From contig NZ_JASJAV010000003.1 of NCBI RefSeq assembly GCF_030066895.1, forward strand, positions 186,001 to 250,000: a DNA stretch of 64,000 nucleotides, in the 5' to 3' direction. The position numbers and the translations under genes are program-made. Positions 31,536-43,380 of the stretch are shown here, in pieces. Position 1 is the first letter of the stretch, and each line of letters starts with the position of its first letter. Below the pieces are notes generated by a model. It had not been told where the DNA came from, ran no database searches, and was given only the letters and a program-made list of their open reading frames with translations. This DNA is from Breoghania sp. (lineage in GTDB: Bacteria > Pseudomonadota > Alphaproteobacteria > Rhizobiales > Stappiaceae).

Positions 31536-34500
31536 CTAGGTAGGCGTGTTGCGCGGTGCCCGGATCGTCCTGAGGCGCCGCGGCATCTTCTTCCGGCGCA
31601 TGCGCGCGGTCCGCATGGCCCAGATACATGTAGAACATCGGCACCACGAAGAGCGTGCCGATCGTCATGCCCGTCATGATGACAAGGCCGATGGAATAGC
31701 GCGCTGCAGCGCCCGCGCCCTCGGAAATGACGAGCGGGGCCACGCCCAGCACCATTGCGCCGGTCGTCATCAGGATCGGCCTCAGACGCTCACGGGCCGC
31801 CTCGATGATCGCCTCCAGCTTGGTCAGACCGTGTTCGTCACGCTGGGCGTTGGCGAAGGCCACCATCAGGATGCCGTGCTTGGTGATCAATCCGACCTCG
31901 GTGTAAATGTTCAGCGTACCGAGCCCGAGATTGAGCGGTACCATCGCGCTGAAGATCGACAGCGGCACCGACATCATGATGATGAACGGATTGCGGAAGC
32001 TCTCGAACTGTGCGGCCAGCACGAGATAGATCACCACCACCGCCACCAGGAAGGCGATGATGATCGTATTGCCTTGCTTCACTTCCAGGCGCGACTGCCC
32101 GGCATAATCGAGGAAGAAGCCGTCCTGCATGGCGGCGTTTGCCAGTTTCTGCAGTTTGGTCAGCCCGTCGCCGGTCGTGACTGTCGGCAGGGGCAGGGCG
32201 GAGATGGAGGCGGAATTGAGCTGGTTGAACTGCTCGATCGCCGCCGCCGAGGCCTTGGTCTTCACGTCGATGACCGCCGACAATGGCACCATCTCGCCAT
32301 TGGCGGAGCGCACATAGAAGTTGCCGAGATTTTCCGGATCGGCCCGGTAATCGTCGATCACCTGCGGCACGATCTTGTAGGCGCTACCCTCGTGGTCGAA
32401 CTTGGAAACCTGCGCGTTGCTGACCAGAAGGTTCAGCGTCTCGCCGATCGTGGAGATCGGCACGTCGAGCGCGGCGGCGCGGTCGCGGTCGATGGTCACC
32501 CGTGCGAGCGGATTGGAGAAGGACATGAGTTCTGGACGATGATGAACTTGCCCGACGCCATCGCCTCGTTCTTCACCTTCTCCGCCACCTCGTAGACCTG
32601 TTCGGGGCTGTCGGTCGTCTGCAGAACGATCTGGATCGGCAGGCCGCCGCCGGAGCCGGGCAGCGAGGGCGGGGCGAAGACGAAGGCCTGGACGCCCGCC
32701 GACTTGGAGATGCGCGGCTGGATCACCGCCTTGATCTCCGCCTGGCTCTGTTTACGCTCGCCCCACGGCTTCAGCGCCCAGATGGCGAAGGCACTGTTGA
32801 CGCCGTCGGCACCGACGAACTGGAAGCGGGCTTCCACGCCGGGCACGTCGTCGGTCATCTCGTAGAACTGGCTGGTGTACATCTCCGTGTAATTGGCGGT
32901 CGCGTAGTGCGGGTCGTTCACGATCGCGAAAAGGCCGCTCTGATCTTCGTTGGGAGCCAGCTCCGTCGTGGTCTTGGTGACCAGGAAGCCGGTCGTTCCA
33001 AGCAGAACGACGACGATCATCAGGATCAGCGGCTTCATCCTGAGCGCGCCCTCCAGCCGCCGGCCGTACCAGTTGGCAAGGCCGGTGAAGGTTCAGTCGA
33101 CGATATCCTGGAAGCGGCTTCCGTGCATTGACAGAAGGCGTGCCGACATCATCAGGCGTGCCGACATCATCGGCGACAGGGTGACCGCGACGAAGCCGGA
33201 AATGATCACCGATCCGGCGAGCGCGAAGGCGAATTCGCGAAACAGCGCGCCCGTCGCGCCCTGAACAAAGCCGAGCGGAGCGTAGACGGCGGCAAGCGTG
33301 ATCGTCATCGCGACGACGGGGCCGAAGATTTCCTTCATGCCGACGATCGCCGCCTTCATGGGCTTGAGGCCCTCTATCGAGGTGGCGATGAATGTTCTCC
33401 ACGACGACGATGGCGTCATCGACCACCAGTCCGATGGCAAGCAGGGTCAGCGTGTTGAGCGAATAATCAACCGCCCACAAAAAGAAGCGCACGCCGACAA
33501 GCGACAGCGGGATGGTGACGATCGGGATCAGGATCGCGCGGAAGGAGCCGAGGAACAGCAAGATCACCAGCACGACGATGACGACCGCCTCGCCGATGGT
33601 CTTGAACACCTCTTCGATGGAGGCGGAGATGAACTTGGTGGAATCGTAGACCACCGTCATCGACATGCCTTCGGGCAGATTGCGCTCGAGCCGGGGCAGT
33701 TCCGCGCGCACCGCTTCGGCCGTATCGAGCGGGTTGGCGGACGACGTCGGCATGATGCCGATGAAGATGCCTTTCTGGCCGTTGAAGTAGACGCGCACGT
33801 CCGTCGTCTCCGAGCCAAGCTCGATCTTGGCTACGTCGTGCAGGCGCACGACCTCGTCGTCGTCGGAGCGCAGCGGCAGGGCGCCGAAGGCCTCAGGCGT
33901 CTGCAGTGTGGTCTGCGTTTCCACGGTGAAGGCGACGTATTCGTTCTCGGTCTTGCCGGGCGAGGACAGGAAGTTGGCGTTGCGGATGGCCTGCAGCACT
34001 TCTGCTGCGGTCACTCCGCGTGCGGCGAGCCGGATGGGATCGATCCAAACGCGCATGGCGAAGATCTGGTTGCCGAGCACCTGCGCGTCCGCCACACCGT
34101 CCACGGTGGCCATCTGCGGCTGGATCACGCGGGTCACGTATTCGGTGATTTCCTGCGGCGACATGCGATCGGACAGTACCGACAGGTACATCAGCGCGAA
34201 TGTGCGGCCGGTTCCCTTCTGGATGACCGGATCTTTGGCCTCGGTCGGCAGTTCGCTGCGGACATGCCGGACCTTGGTGACGACCTCGGTCAGCAACTTG
34301 TCGGGATCCACGTTCAGCCGCATGTGGACCGACACGGTTGAGGAGCCGAGCACGCTCTTGGAGCTCACATAGTCGACACCCTCGGTCGCGGCGACCACTT
34401 TGTCGATCGGGGGCGTGATAAAGCCCTGAATCAGCTCCGAATTGGCACCGGGATAGACGGTGGTGACGGTGATCACCGTCTCCTCGATCTCGGGATATTG

Positions 34501-34605
34501 CCGGATCGACATGTTGAAGATGGCCTGCGCGCCGATGAGCAGGATCAGCAGCGCCACGACGGTCGACAGGATCGGGCGGCGGATAAAGAGCTCGGAGAAG
34601 TTCAA
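31536..34605 (-). pseudogene. RND (HAE1/AcrB-type) multidrug efflux permease, multiply disrupted
   Basis: Inner-membrane proton-driven drug pump of about 1020 residues. The start (TTG 34605, NFSELFIRRPILSTVVALLIL) and the N-terminal half to VVDDAIVVVENIH are open and typical. The frame is lost near 33395. A TGA at 33093-33095 follows the first repeat (QDIVD*), frameshifts occur near 32525 and near 31560, and the expected end is TAG at 31536-31538. An 18-bp in-frame duplication at 33137-33172 repeats MSARLM. Characteristic RND segments remain: VTLSPMMSARLL, YLVLAAQFESFRNPFIIM, LNIYTEVGLITKHGILMV. The adaptor gene lies 2 bases upstream. Confidence 0.85.
33137..33172. repeat. 18-bp tandem duplication in the RND permease
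   Basis: Adjacent units 33137-33154 and 33155-33172 differ at one base and add six codons in frame within the conserved TLSPMMSARLL segment. Confidence 0.8.
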
Positions 34606-34607
34606 GG

Positions 34608-35824
34608 CTAGTCTTCTTGCTTTTCCGTGTCGCGCAATTGCATCTCGAAGGGCTTGGTCGGATTGATCGTGTTGTCGACGCGCACCGGGTTGCCGACGGA
34701 GAGCTTGTTTTGACCGGCGGTGACGATGACCTCTCCCGCCTCCAAGCCCGAGGTGATTTCCACCTTGCCGGAGAAGCGGCGACCCGTCTGGACAAAGACC
34801 TGCCGTGCGACGATCTTCGCACCGTCAGCCTCCTTCTCCTTACCTTCCCTAGCGGCCTTTTCGGCCTCGGCCAGGGTCTTTTGATCGAGCGCGCCCGGGT
34901 TTTTTCGGTGTCTTTGCGGATCACGTAGACATACGTCCCGTAAAGGCTTTCGACGACAGTCGTCTGGGGCAGGGCGATCACGTTGTTTTTGATCGGCTGC
35001 TCGATGCGCACGAAGGCGAATTGGCCGGGGCGAAGCTGATTGTCCGGGTTGTCGACTTCTGCCTGCACTTTCACCAGCCGGGAGGAGGGATCGATCTTGG
35101 GGTCGATGCCGACGATCTTGCCCTTGTGCGAAAGGTCGCTCTCCTGCAGTCCGATCCGCACTGTCTGGCCGATGGAAAGCTCCTCCAGATCCTGCTCGGG
35201 TACGGAGAAGTCGACCTTCATCCGCTCCAGATCCTGCAAGGTCGCGATGATCGTGCCAGGGGTGATGTATTGGCCGAGATCGATGCGCACGATGCCGATC
35301 GTGCCGGTGAAGGGCGCATAGATCTTCTTCTGGTCGATCTGCGCCTTCACCTTTTCAAGCTGGGAGCGCGAGGCATCGAGAGCCGCCCTTGCATTGTCGA
35401 GGGTGGAGGCGGAGTTGAAGCCGCGGTCGGTAAGGGTGGAGGCGCGTGCGAGAGCCTGGGTGTCGCGGGTGATGTTGGCACGCGCGGCGATCAGGTCCGC
35501 CTGCTCCAGTTCGTCATTGAGCTGAACCAGCGGCGCGGATTTCTCCACCTTGTCGTTGGCCTTGAAGTTGATCGCCTTGACGATACCGGAGGAGCGCACC
35601 GCTACATCGATGCCCTGACGGGCGAGAACGGTGCCGATCGTCTCGATGCCGGGTTGCCAGCTTTCCGGTGTCACCGTCGTCGTGGAAACGGTGACGGTCG
35701 GGTGACCGCGATTGGCGAAAAACTCGCCGATCATCTTGTCCCGGAACATGTTGAACCAGACCAAACCGCCGGCGATCACGCAGACCAGAACCAGAAAGAA
35801 GAGCGAAAGAAGAAGGCGTTTCAT
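34608..35824 (-). pseudogene. RND efflux periplasmic adaptor (membrane fusion protein), frameshifted
   Basis: Connects the RND permease to an outer-membrane channel. The N-terminal membrane anchor (LLLSLFFLVLVCVIAGGLVWF) is followed by the lipoyl/hairpin/beta-barrel layout: GIVKAINFKANDKVEKSAPLVQL, then IYAPFTGTIGIVRIDLGQYITPG. The frame breaks near 34900 after YVYVIRKDTEK; the correct frame continues as LDQKTLAEAEKAARE..VFVQTGRRFSGKVEITSGLEAGE to TAG 34608-34610. It is separated by 2 bases from the permease start, so translation was coupled. Promoter-proximal operator at 35963-35984. Confidence 0.85.
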
Positions 35825-35962
35825 GCGCCCGCAACCCGGCGGTCTCGTGACCGCCTGGAAGAGAATAAAAACACACAAACACGCCGCTCACCCGGTTGAA
35901 TGAGCGCCATACACGTCGTGCAGCGGTCGGCAGCTCAAGAGCTGCGGGAATTGGCTTGAGAT

Positions 35963-35984
35963 CTTTACCGTCCAGACGGTAAAG
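35963..35984. promoter_or_regulatory. TetR-type operator palindrome
   Basis: CTTTACCGTC-CA-GACGGTAAAG is a perfect inverted repeat with 10-bp arms and a 2-bp spacer, located between the divergent efflux operon and the tetR-like gene. Size and symmetry fit a TetR dimer-of-dimers site. The arms are intact although both flanking genes are broken. Confidence 0.8.
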
Positions 35985-36047
35985 TCAAGGCACGTAACTG
36001 TCATAAAACCGTTGGTAAGCCCCGAAAATTGACTAGATAGATAAAGC

Positions 36048-36669
36048 GTGTCCCAGAGGCAACAGGTGCCTCCTGCGAACAGGCGGGTGGATTCACGCGA
36101 ACAGATCATCGATGCGGCGCTCGAACTGTGCTAGGAAGACGGAATCCGGCATCTGTCGCTTGATGCGGTGGCGGAGCGCGCGGGTCTGTCGAAAGGGAGG
36201 CTTCTCTACAATTTCGGCAACAAGTCGGTGTGGTTGCAGGCCATGGTCACCCGCCATGTGGATGTGCTGCAGGAGGCCGTGGAGCTGCCGAGCGCGGAAA
36301 TCGCCAAGGACGGGCGGCCGAACGCCCGGATCCGCGGTTTATCTATCCGCAGTGCGCAATCTGCTTTGCGTCAAGGGCAGTGCGCCGTCGGGGTTCCTGG
36401 CGGCAATTGCGGAGGAGCCGGGGTTGCTCGATCCCGTGCGTGCGCACAATGAGCAGCTTGCCCGTGAAATTCGGGCGGAAAGCGAGACGCCGGACCTCAC
36501 CTTCCAGGCCTTCCTGGTGGTCGAAGGGATCCGCAGCATGCGGTTGTTCGACCTCTGCCCCTTCAGCGACGGCGAATTGTTGGAACAACTGGACCGGATG
36601 AGCGACAGGTTGGCCGATGCCGGGCCGGCGACGTGCAACGGCACGGAGGCGGGGTTTCAGGCGGGCTAG
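36048..36669 (+). pseudogene. TetR/AcrR-family repressor of the efflux pump, disrupted
   Basis: Local repressor divergent from the RND operon. From GTG 36048 the HTH region reads SREQIIDAALELC, then an in-frame TAG (36132-36134), then EDGIRHLSLDAVAERAGLSKGRLLYNFGNKSVWLQAMV, a canonical TetR HTH. A frameshift near 36340 separates this from the ligand-binding half (APSGFLAAIAEEPGLLDPVRAHNEQLA..GIRSMRLFDLCPF). Loss would derepress a pump that is itself broken. The start is uncertain; no strong Shine-Dalgarno is seen. Confidence 0.75.
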
Positions 36670-37334
36670 TCGCGATGTCCGAAAATGGCGCTGCCCACGC
36701 GCACGTGGCTGGCGCCGTGGCCGACCGATGTTTCGAAATCGCCCGACATGCCCATGGAAAGCCCCTTAATTCCATTGCGCTGCGCGATCTTCTCAAGCAG
36801 GGCGAAATGCGGAGCGGGTTCTTCGTCGACCGGCGGAATGCACATCAACCCGCAAATGGTGAGGCCGAATTCCTCGCGGCAGCGTTTGATGAAGGCGCCC
36901 GCATCCTTCGGGCTGACGCCCGCCTTTTGCGGCTCGTCGCCCGTATTGACCTGGATGAAGAGTTTCAGGGTGCGGCCCTGAGCTTTCATTTCGCGGGCGA
37001 TCGCGCGGGCTATCTTGTCGCGGTCGACCGTGTGTATGGCGTCGAAAAGAGTCACTGCATCATGAGTCTTGTTGGACTGCAGCGGACCGATCAGATGAAG
37101 CTCGATATCGGGATATGCTTCTTTCAGGGCGGGCCATTTGCCCTGAGCTTCCTGCACGCGGTTTTCGCCGAAGATGCGCTGTCCGGCATCGATGATTGGC
37201 TGGATATCCGTAGCGTCGAAGGTCTTGGAAACCGCGATCAGCGTGACCTCGCCGGGTGCGCGGTTGCTTTCGCGCTCCGCAACGGCAATTCGGTCCCGGA
37301 TCTGGGCAAGACGGCCGGCAGCGGTCTCTGCCAT
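36666..37334 (-). CDS. YggS-family pyridoxal phosphate homeostasis protein
   Basis: PLP-binding protein of the fold-III alanine-racemase barrel that buffers cellular PLP. The PLP lysine is in LIAVSKTFDA at about residue 37; IFGENRVQEAQGKW, LHLIGPLQSNK and LSMGMSGDFETSVGHGASHVRVGSAIFG are signature segments. The 222-residue length is normal. It is divergent from leuS and its stop abuts the tetR-like gene. Intact. Confidence 0.93.
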   Translation of the reverse strand: MAETAAGRLAQIRDRIAVAERESNRAPGEVTLIAVSKTFDATDIQPIIDAGQRIFGENRVQEAQGKWPALKEAYPDIELHLIGPLQSNKTHDAVTLFDAIHTVDRDKIARAIAREMKAQGRTLKLFIQVNTGDEPQKAGVSPKDAGAFIKRCREEFGLTICGLMCIPPVDEEPAPHFALLEKIAQRNGIKGLSMGMSGDFETSVGHGASHVRVGSAIFGHRD

Positions 37335-37517
37335 CGGTAAACTCCTTTCGAGACGCGGCAATTTGAAATGCACCTGTCATCCAAAAAATGCTACCCTGCT
37401 TTCGGCGCAAATTCATATTCGCGTATCGCTTTCGGTTGACCACGGGGCCGATTTCTGGTGCCTGTCGCGCCGATACGAATTCCATACTTCCGCAGAAAAA
37501 AGAAGACGGCGATATCA

Positions 37518-40130
37518 ATGGCGAGCGAGCGATACAACGCGCGCGAGGTGGAAGCCCGGTGGCGGAAGGTCTGGGACGAGAAGGCGGTCTTCAAGATCGA
37601 TAATGACGACCCGCGGCCGAAATACTACGTCCTGGAAATGTTCCCGTACCCTTCGGGACGCATTCACATGGGCCATGTGCGCAACTATGCGATGGGCGAC
37701 GTGGTCGCCCGTTACAAGCGCGCCAAGGGCTTCAACGTCCTGCATCCGATGGGCTGGGACGCTTTCGGCATGCCGGCGGAAAACGCCGCGATGCAGAACA
37801 AGGTTCACCCCAAGGGCTGGACCTACGACAACATCGCCACGATGCGGGCGCAGCTCAAATCCATGGGCCTTTCGCTCGACTGGGCGCGTGAATTCGCGAC
37901 CTGCGATGTCGAATATTATTCCCAGCAGCAGCACCTGTTCCTGGATTTTCTGAAGGCCGGGCTCGCCTATCGCCGCAAGTCCAAGGTCAACTGGGATCCG
38001 GTCGACATGACCGTGCTCGCCAATGAGCAGGTGATCGACGGGCGCGGCTGGCGTTCCGGCGCCGTCGTCGAACAGCGCGAGCTGACCCAGTGGTTCTTCA
38101 AGATCACCGAATTCGCGCCCGAGCTGCTCGAAGCTCTGGAGACGCTCGATCAGTGGCCTGAAAAGGTCCGGCTGATGCAGAAGAACTGGATCGGCAATTC
38201 GGAAGGTCTGCGGGTTCGCTTTGAATTCACCGAGCCCGCGCCCACCGGCGACGACACGCTGGAGATCTTCACGACCCGCCCTGACACGCTGTTCGGCGCG
38301 AGCTTCATGGGGCTTTCGCCCGATCATCCGATCACCGCCAAGCTTGCGGAGAGAAATTCGGAAATCGCGGCCTTCGTGGAGGAATGCCACCGCGTCGGCA
38401 CAAGTGCTGCGGTGATCGAGACGGCGGAGAAGAAGGGCCTCGATACGGGTCTGAAGGTTCGCCATCCCTTCGATCCGGAGCGGCTGCTGCCGATCTATGT
38501 CGCGAACTTCATCCTGGTGGATTATGGCACCGGCGCGATCTTCGCCTGCCCGGCGCACGATCAGCGCGACCTGGATTTCGCCAACAAGTACGGCCTGCCC
38601 GTCACGCCGGTCGTCCTGCCCACGGACGCGGATGCGGCGAGCTTCCGAATCACCGACGAGGCCTATACCGGCGAAGGCACGATCTTCAATTCCGACTTCC
38701 TGAACGGGATGGAGATCGAGGCCGCGAAGAACGAGGTCGCAGGTCGTCTTGAGGCGCGCATGATCGACGGTGCGCCGCAGGGCGAACGTCAGATCAACTA
38801 CCGTCTGCGCGACTGGGGCATTTCGCGCCAGCGCTACTGGGGCTGCCCGATCCCGGTCATCCATTGCGATGATTGCGGCGTCGTTCCGGTTCCCGTGGAG
38901 GACCTGCCGGTCAAGCTTCCCGAGGACGTCACCTTCGACAAGCCGGGTAATCCGCTCGACCGTCATCCGACCTGGAAGAATGTCACCTGCCCGCATTGCG
39001 GCAAGTCCGCACGGCGGGAGACGGACACGATGGATACGTTCGTCGATTCGTCCTGGTATTTCGCCCGCTTCACCGCTCCGCATGCGGACACGCCGACCAA
39101 CAAGCCCGCGGCCGACGGCTGGCTGCCGGTCGATCAGTATATCGGCGGCATCGAGCACGCGATCCTGCATCTGCTCTATTCGCGCTTCTTCTCCCGCGCC
39201 ATGAAGGTGACGGGCCACATGGATATCGAAGAGCCGTTCAAGGGCATGTTCACGCAGGGCATGGTGACGCACGAGACCTACAAGGCCTCGGACGGCACCT
39301 GGCTGAACCCGGCCGAAATCAGCATCGAGGGCGAAGGCGGTGCGCGCCATGCGGTGCGCCTGTCGGACGGCTCGGAAGTGACCATCGGCTCCATCGAAAA
39401 GATGTCGAAGTCGAAGAAGAATACGGTCGACCCCACAGACATTCTCGGCGTCTACGGTGCGGATACGGCACGCTGGTTCATGCTGTCCGACAGCCCCCCG
39501 GAGCGCGACGTGATCTGGACGGAAGAGGGTGTGCAGGGCGCGCATCGCTTCGTTCAGCGCGTATGGCGGCTTGTGGGCGACATCGCGGAGCGGATCCCGG
39601 CAGATATCGCGCGGCCGTCCGCCTTCGGCGATGCGGCGACCGAAATCCGGCGTGCGACTCACAAGACGCTCGCCGGGGTCGAGCACGATATCGAGCATCT
39701 GGGCTTCAACCGCGCGGTCGCCAAGCTTTATGAGTTGGTCAATGCGCACGCCAAGGCCGCCAACGGGAAGGCTGCGGGTGACGACGTCGCCTGGGCGATC
39801 CGCGAAGCGGCACGCTTCCTGGTGCAGATGATGGCGCCGATGACGCCGCATCTGGCGGAGGAATGCTGGGTTGCGCTCGGCCATGACGACCTTCTGGCGG
39901 AGGTCGGCTGGCCTGTCGTCGAGCCCGATCTGCTGGTGGAGGATTCCATCCTCATGCCGGTGCAGGTCAACGGCAAGAAACGGGCTGAGTTGACCATTGC
40001 CCGCGATGCGTCGCAATCTGACGTCGAAGCGGCCGCTCTAGGGCTGGAGGCGGTGCAAAGGTCCCTGGAAGGCCGGGCGCCGCGCAAGGTCATAGTCGTT
40101 CCTCAGAGGATCGTGAATGTCGTTGTCTGA
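37518..40130 (+). CDS. leuS: Leucyl-tRNA synthetase
   Basis: Essential class I aminoacyl-tRNA synthetase of 870 residues. [17 protein letters not shown] includes the HIGH motif as HMGH (residues 50-53), the KMSKS loop is at about 628-632 ([13 protein letters not shown]), and the CP1 editing domain contains [14 protein letters not shown] and [15 protein letters not shown]. Zn-ribbon-like CDDCG and CPHCG pairs are present in the catalytic insert. The longest gene after the pump and the Amt fusion, it has no interruption. Its end overlaps lptE by 14 bases. Confidence 0.97.
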   Translation: MASERYNAREVEARWRKVWDEKAVFKIDNDDPRPKYYVLEMFPYPSGRIHMGHVRNYAMGDVVARYKRAKGFNVLHPMGWDAFGMPAENAAMQNKVHPKGWTYDNIATMRAQLKSMGLSLDWAREFATCDVEYYSQQQHLFLDFLKAGLAYRRKSKVNWDPVDMTVLANEQVIDGRGWRSGAVVEQRELTQWFFKITEFAPELLEALETLDQWPEKVRLMQKNWIGNSEGLRVRFEFTEPAPTGDDTLEIFTTRPDTLFGASFMGLSPDHPITAKLAERNSEIAAFVEECHRVGTSAAVIETAEKKGLDTGLKVRHPFDPERLLPIYVANFILVDYGTGAIFACPAHDQRDLDFANKYGLPVTPVVLPTDADAASFRITDEAYTGEGTIFNSDFLNGMEIEAAKNEVAGRLEARMIDGAPQGERQINYRLRDWGISRQRYWGCPIPVIHCDDCGVVPVPVEDLPVKLPEDVTFDKPGNPLDRHPTWKNVTCPHCGKSARRETDTMDTFVDSSWYFARFTAPHADTPTNKPAADGWLPVDQYIGGIEHAILHLLYSRFFSRAMKVTGHMDIEEPFKGMFTQGMVTHETYKASDGTWLNPAEISIEGEGGARHAVRLSDGSEVTIGSIEKMSKSKKNTVDPTDILGVYGADTARWFMLSDSPPERDVIWTEEGVQGAHRFVQRVWRLVGDIAERIPADIARPSAFGDAATEIRRATHKTLAGVEHDIEHLGFNRAVAKLYELVNAHAKAANGKAAGDDVAWAIREAARFLVQMMAPMTPHLAEECWVALGHDDLLAEVGWPVVEPDLLVEDSILMPVQVNGKKRAELTIARDASQSDVEAAALGLEAVQRSLEGRAPRKVIVVPQRIVNVVV

Positions 40131-40692
40131 TTATACCGGCCGCTTTCGCGTCCTTGCCGCGGTTTGTGTGCTCGCCGTTCTGGCGGGCTGCAACGTTCGT
40201 CCGCTCTACGGAACCGTCGGGGCCAATGTTGCGCCTCAGGAAGAGCTTGCCGCAATCGACATCCAGCAGGCTGACGATCGCGTCGAGCAGGTTCTGCGCA
40301 ACGAACTCATCTTCATGCTCCAGCGCGGCGGCGAAGCTGCGCCGCCGCGCTGGAGCATGAAGATGATCGTCAACCGCACGAAGTCGTCGGTGGCGGTCGA
40401 GGAGTTGTCGGACGTTCCCGCCGCCTATCTGGTGCAGATGACCGCGAGCTTTGCGCTCACGGATATCAAATCCGGACACACCCTGCTGACCGGCTCGACG
40501 TTTGCCAACGCGTCCTACGACTTCTCCAACCAGCGGTTCGCCAATCTGCGTGCCGCCCGTGAGGCAGAGGATCGTGCGGCCAAGGTCATCGCCGACGACC
40601 TCCATACGCGCCTCGCCGCCTACTTTGCCGGGCGGGAGAGTAAGCCCGCCGTGGCTAGGAACGCTTCCGGGATCCGCTCATGGTTGCTCTGA
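40117..40692 (+). CDS. lptE: LPS assembly lipoprotein LptE
   Basis: Outer-membrane lipoprotein that plugs the LptD barrel during lipopolysaccharide export. The signal ends in a lipobox VLAGC with the acylated Cys near residue 25, followed by NVRPLYGT, the usual start of alphaproteobacterial LptE. The position between leuS and holA is the conserved genomic context. 191 residues, intact, overlapping both neighbours. Confidence 0.92.
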   Translation: MSLSDYTGRFRVLAAVCVLAVLAGCNVRPLYGTVGANVAPQEELAAIDIQQADDRVEQVLRNELIFMLQRGGEAAPPRWSMKMIVNRTKSSVAVEELSDVPAAYLVQMTASFALTDIKSGHTLLTGSTFANASYDFSNQRFANLRAAREAEDRAAKVIADDLHTRLAAYFAGRESKPAVARNASGIRSWLL

Positions 40693-41720
40693 AAGCTGCC
40701 GAGATCGACCGGTTCATCGCCAATCCGCCTGCGGATATGGCGGTGATTCTCGTCTACGGACCGGATGCGGGGCTGGTCAACGAACGGGCGAAGGCGCTCG
40801 TGGAGATCGCGGCAAAGGGAAATGATGATCCCTTCGGCCGGGTGAAACTCCACGCCTCCGAACTCGCTTCCGATCCGCAACGGCTCGTCGACGAATATCT
40901 CACTGTCCCGCTTTTCGGCGGCAAGCGCATCATCTGGGTGCGCGATGCGGGGGGCAAGAACCTTGCACCCGCCGTCGAGCCCGTCTTGAAGGCGGAAAGC
41001 GGGGATGCGCTCGTCGTCATCGAGGCGTGCGATCTCAAGAAGGGAACGGGCCTTCGCAAGATCGCGGAAAGCGCGAAGAACGCGGCCGCCGTGCCGTGCT
41101 ATGCGGATGCAACGCGCGATCTCGACCGGCTGATCGACGAGGAAACGCGCGCGGCCGATCTCACCATTACTCGAGAGGCGCGGGCCGCCCTGCACACGCT
41201 GCTGGGGGCAGATCGTCTCGCTTCTCGCGGGGAAATCGCCAAGCTCTGTCTTTATGCGCTCGGCAAGGGGCGGGTGGAGGCGGATGACGTGGACGCGGTG
41301 GTGGGCGATGCCTCGGCATTCGCGCTCGACGCCCTGATCGATGCGGCAGCCGGTGGCGATCTTGCCACGCTTGACCATGGTCTCGATCGTCTTGGGGCCT
41401 CCGGCCTTGACCCGTCCGTCATTGCGGGGCAGGCGCTTCGTCGTTTTCAGTGGCTGCAGGCCGCCCACGCAGAGATGGAGGCGGGGGCTAACCCCGACGA
41501 TCTCGTCAAACGGGCGCGGCCGATGATCTATTTCAAGCGGCAGCCGATGGTCGCCCAGCAGATCCGGATATGGACGCCGCCACGGGTGGCGCGGGCGCTG
41601 GAAATCCTGCACGAGGCGACGTTCAAATCCCGCACCATGCCGCAGCTCTCCCGTGCGCTCGTCTCCGACACGCTGTTGACGCTCGCCCGTGTTGCGCGCA
41701 GTGCCGGCGGGCGGCGCTGA
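40680..41720 (+). CDS. holA: DNA polymerase III delta subunit
   Basis: Clamp-loader subunit that opens the beta ring, 346 residues. YGPDAGLVNERAKALVE at residues 22-38 and PLFGGKRIIWVRDAG are typical of HolA in this group. GADRLASRGEIAKLCLYALG resembles the conserved AAA+ lid segment. It starts inside the end of lptE. Intact and normally essential. Confidence 0.93.
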   Translation: MVALKAAEIDRFIANPPADMAVILVYGPDAGLVNERAKALVEIAAKGNDDPFGRVKLHASELASDPQRLVDEYLTVPLFGGKRIIWVRDAGGKNLAPAVEPVLKAESGDALVVIEACDLKKGTGLRKIAESAKNAAAVPCYADATRDLDRLIDEETRAADLTITREARAALHTLLGADRLASRGEIAKLCLYALGKGRVEADDVDAVVGDASAFALDALIDAAAGGDLATLDHGLDRLGASGLDPSVIAGQALRRFQWLQAAHAEMEAGANPDDLVKRARPMIYFKRQPMVAQQIRIWTPPRVARALEILHEATFKSRTMPQLSRALVSDTLLTLARVARSAGGRR

Positions 41721-41751
41721 GACCGCCCTCTCTTTCTCAAGGACTTTTGTT

Positions 41752-43323
41752 CTAAAGCGTTCCCGCCACCATCTCTCCGGCGATGAATTTCGCCTGCCGG
41801 ATCGCCAGCGAGGCGATGGTCAGCGTCGAGTTTTCCGAAGCTCCCGTCGTGAACTGCGAGCCGTCGGAGACGAACAGGTTGGCGATGTCGTGGGTCTGTC
41901 CGTGCCGGTTGACCACGCCGTCGCGCTCCTTCTCGCTCATCCGGTTGGTGCCGAGATTGTGCGTGGACGGATAGAACGGGGTGGGGAAGACGCGGGTTGC
42001 GCCCACGGCATCGTAGAGAGCGGAACCTTGCGCATAGGCGTGGTTGCGCATGGCGATGTCGTTGGCATGGTCGGAGAAGTTGACGTTTGCCACCGGCATG
42101 CCGAAGGCATCCTTCTCGGTGCCGTGCAGGGTGACGGCGTTGGTCTCCTGCGGCATGTCTTCGCCCACCAGCCACATGCCGGCCATGTTCTCGTAAGCCT
42201 CCAGCGCACTGGCAAACGAGCGGCCTCAGGAACCGGGATCGAGAAAGGCGGCCATGAAGGGCAGGTCGAGTGACAGCGTCTCCATCTCGTATCCACCGAC
42301 GAAGCCGCGTGAGGGATCAAGCCGGACCTCGTCCTGGATGATGCCTGCCATTGTGGTGCCGCGATACATGTGCACCGGCTTGTCGAAGATCGCGTAGACC
42401 GATCCCGTCATGTGCCGCATGTAGTTGCGCCCCACTTGGCTGGAGGAATTGGCGAGCCCGTCGGGGAACATGGAGGAGGCGGAATTCAGCAGCAGGCGCG
42501 GGCTTTCGATGGAATTGCCCGCCACCGCCACGATGCGCGCCTTCTGGCGCTGCTCGTTGCCGTCCTTGTCCGCATAGACGACGCCGGTCACCTTGCCGCT
42601 TTCATCGTGCTCGATCCGCAGCACCTGCGAATTGGAGCGCACCTCCATGTGGCCGGTGGCCTCGCCCTTGGGGATCTCGGTATAGAGCGTCGACCACTTT
42701 GCTTCCCACTTGCAGCCCTGAAAGCAGAAGCCCGTCTGCTGGCATGAATTGCGGTCGTCGTGGGGCTACGAATTGATCGCCATGCGGCTCGTATGGTACT
42801 CGGTGTAGCCGAGCTTGTCGGCGTCTGCCTTCATGATCTTGAAGTTGTTGTTGCCGGGAAGGTCCGGAATGGCGTTCGTGCGGGTCACGCCCATCTTGTT
42901 TTCGGTGCGGGCGTAGAAGGGCTCCATTTCCTCAAGCGTGATCGGCCAGTCGAGCAGGTTCGCTCCTTCAAGATCGCCGTAGTGGGTGCGGACCTTGAAT
43001 TCGTGCTCCTGGAAGCGCAGCGAGGCACCTGCCCAGTGGGTCGTGGAGCCGCCGACCGCCTTGACAATCCATGCCGGAAGCTTCGGGAAGTCCTTGGCGA
43101 CGCGTCAGTCGCCCGAGGTCATGCGCTTGTCGGTCCAGGCGAGCTGCGAAAAGCTTGCCCATTCGTCGTTGATAAACTCGTCGTATTCGTGCCGGGCGCC
43201 TGCCTCCAGAATGACGACGTCGATGACCTTTTGCGCCAGTTCGTTGCCGAGCATGCCGCCGCCGGCGCCCGAACCGATGATGACGACGACGCTGTCGTCG
43301 TTCAGCTTATAGGGAGCAGCCAT
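41752..43323 (-). pseudogene. GMC-family oxidoreductase (gluconate 2-dehydrogenase large-subunit type), three in-frame stops
   Basis: FAD-dependent periplasmic sugar or alcohol dehydrogenase. The FAD motif VVIIGSGAGGGMLGNELAQ is at the N-terminus, GGSTTHWAGASLRF lies in the substrate pocket, and STHNLGTNRM with the final helix SLAIRQAKFIAGEM completes the GMC C-terminal domain. The frame is constant across the gene, but TGA at 43105-43107 (TSGD-RVAKD), TAG at 42766-42768 (AINS-PHDDR) and TGA at 42226-42228 (DPGS-GRSFA) stop it three times. Two of these probably replace Trp. No frameshift is seen. The small subunit is encoded just upstream. Confidence 0.85.
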
Positions 43324-43380
43324 GATGTTTCCTCCGAATTGGGTTTGTTCTTGTCGGATGCGCGAATCTTTCGTCCGCGT

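Noticed and set aside
37515-40016. A very long open frame antisense to leuS (over 800 codons).
   Set aside because: It is a shadow of the leuS codon bias; its translation is Arg/His/Asp-rich with no domain, while leuS on the other strand is complete.
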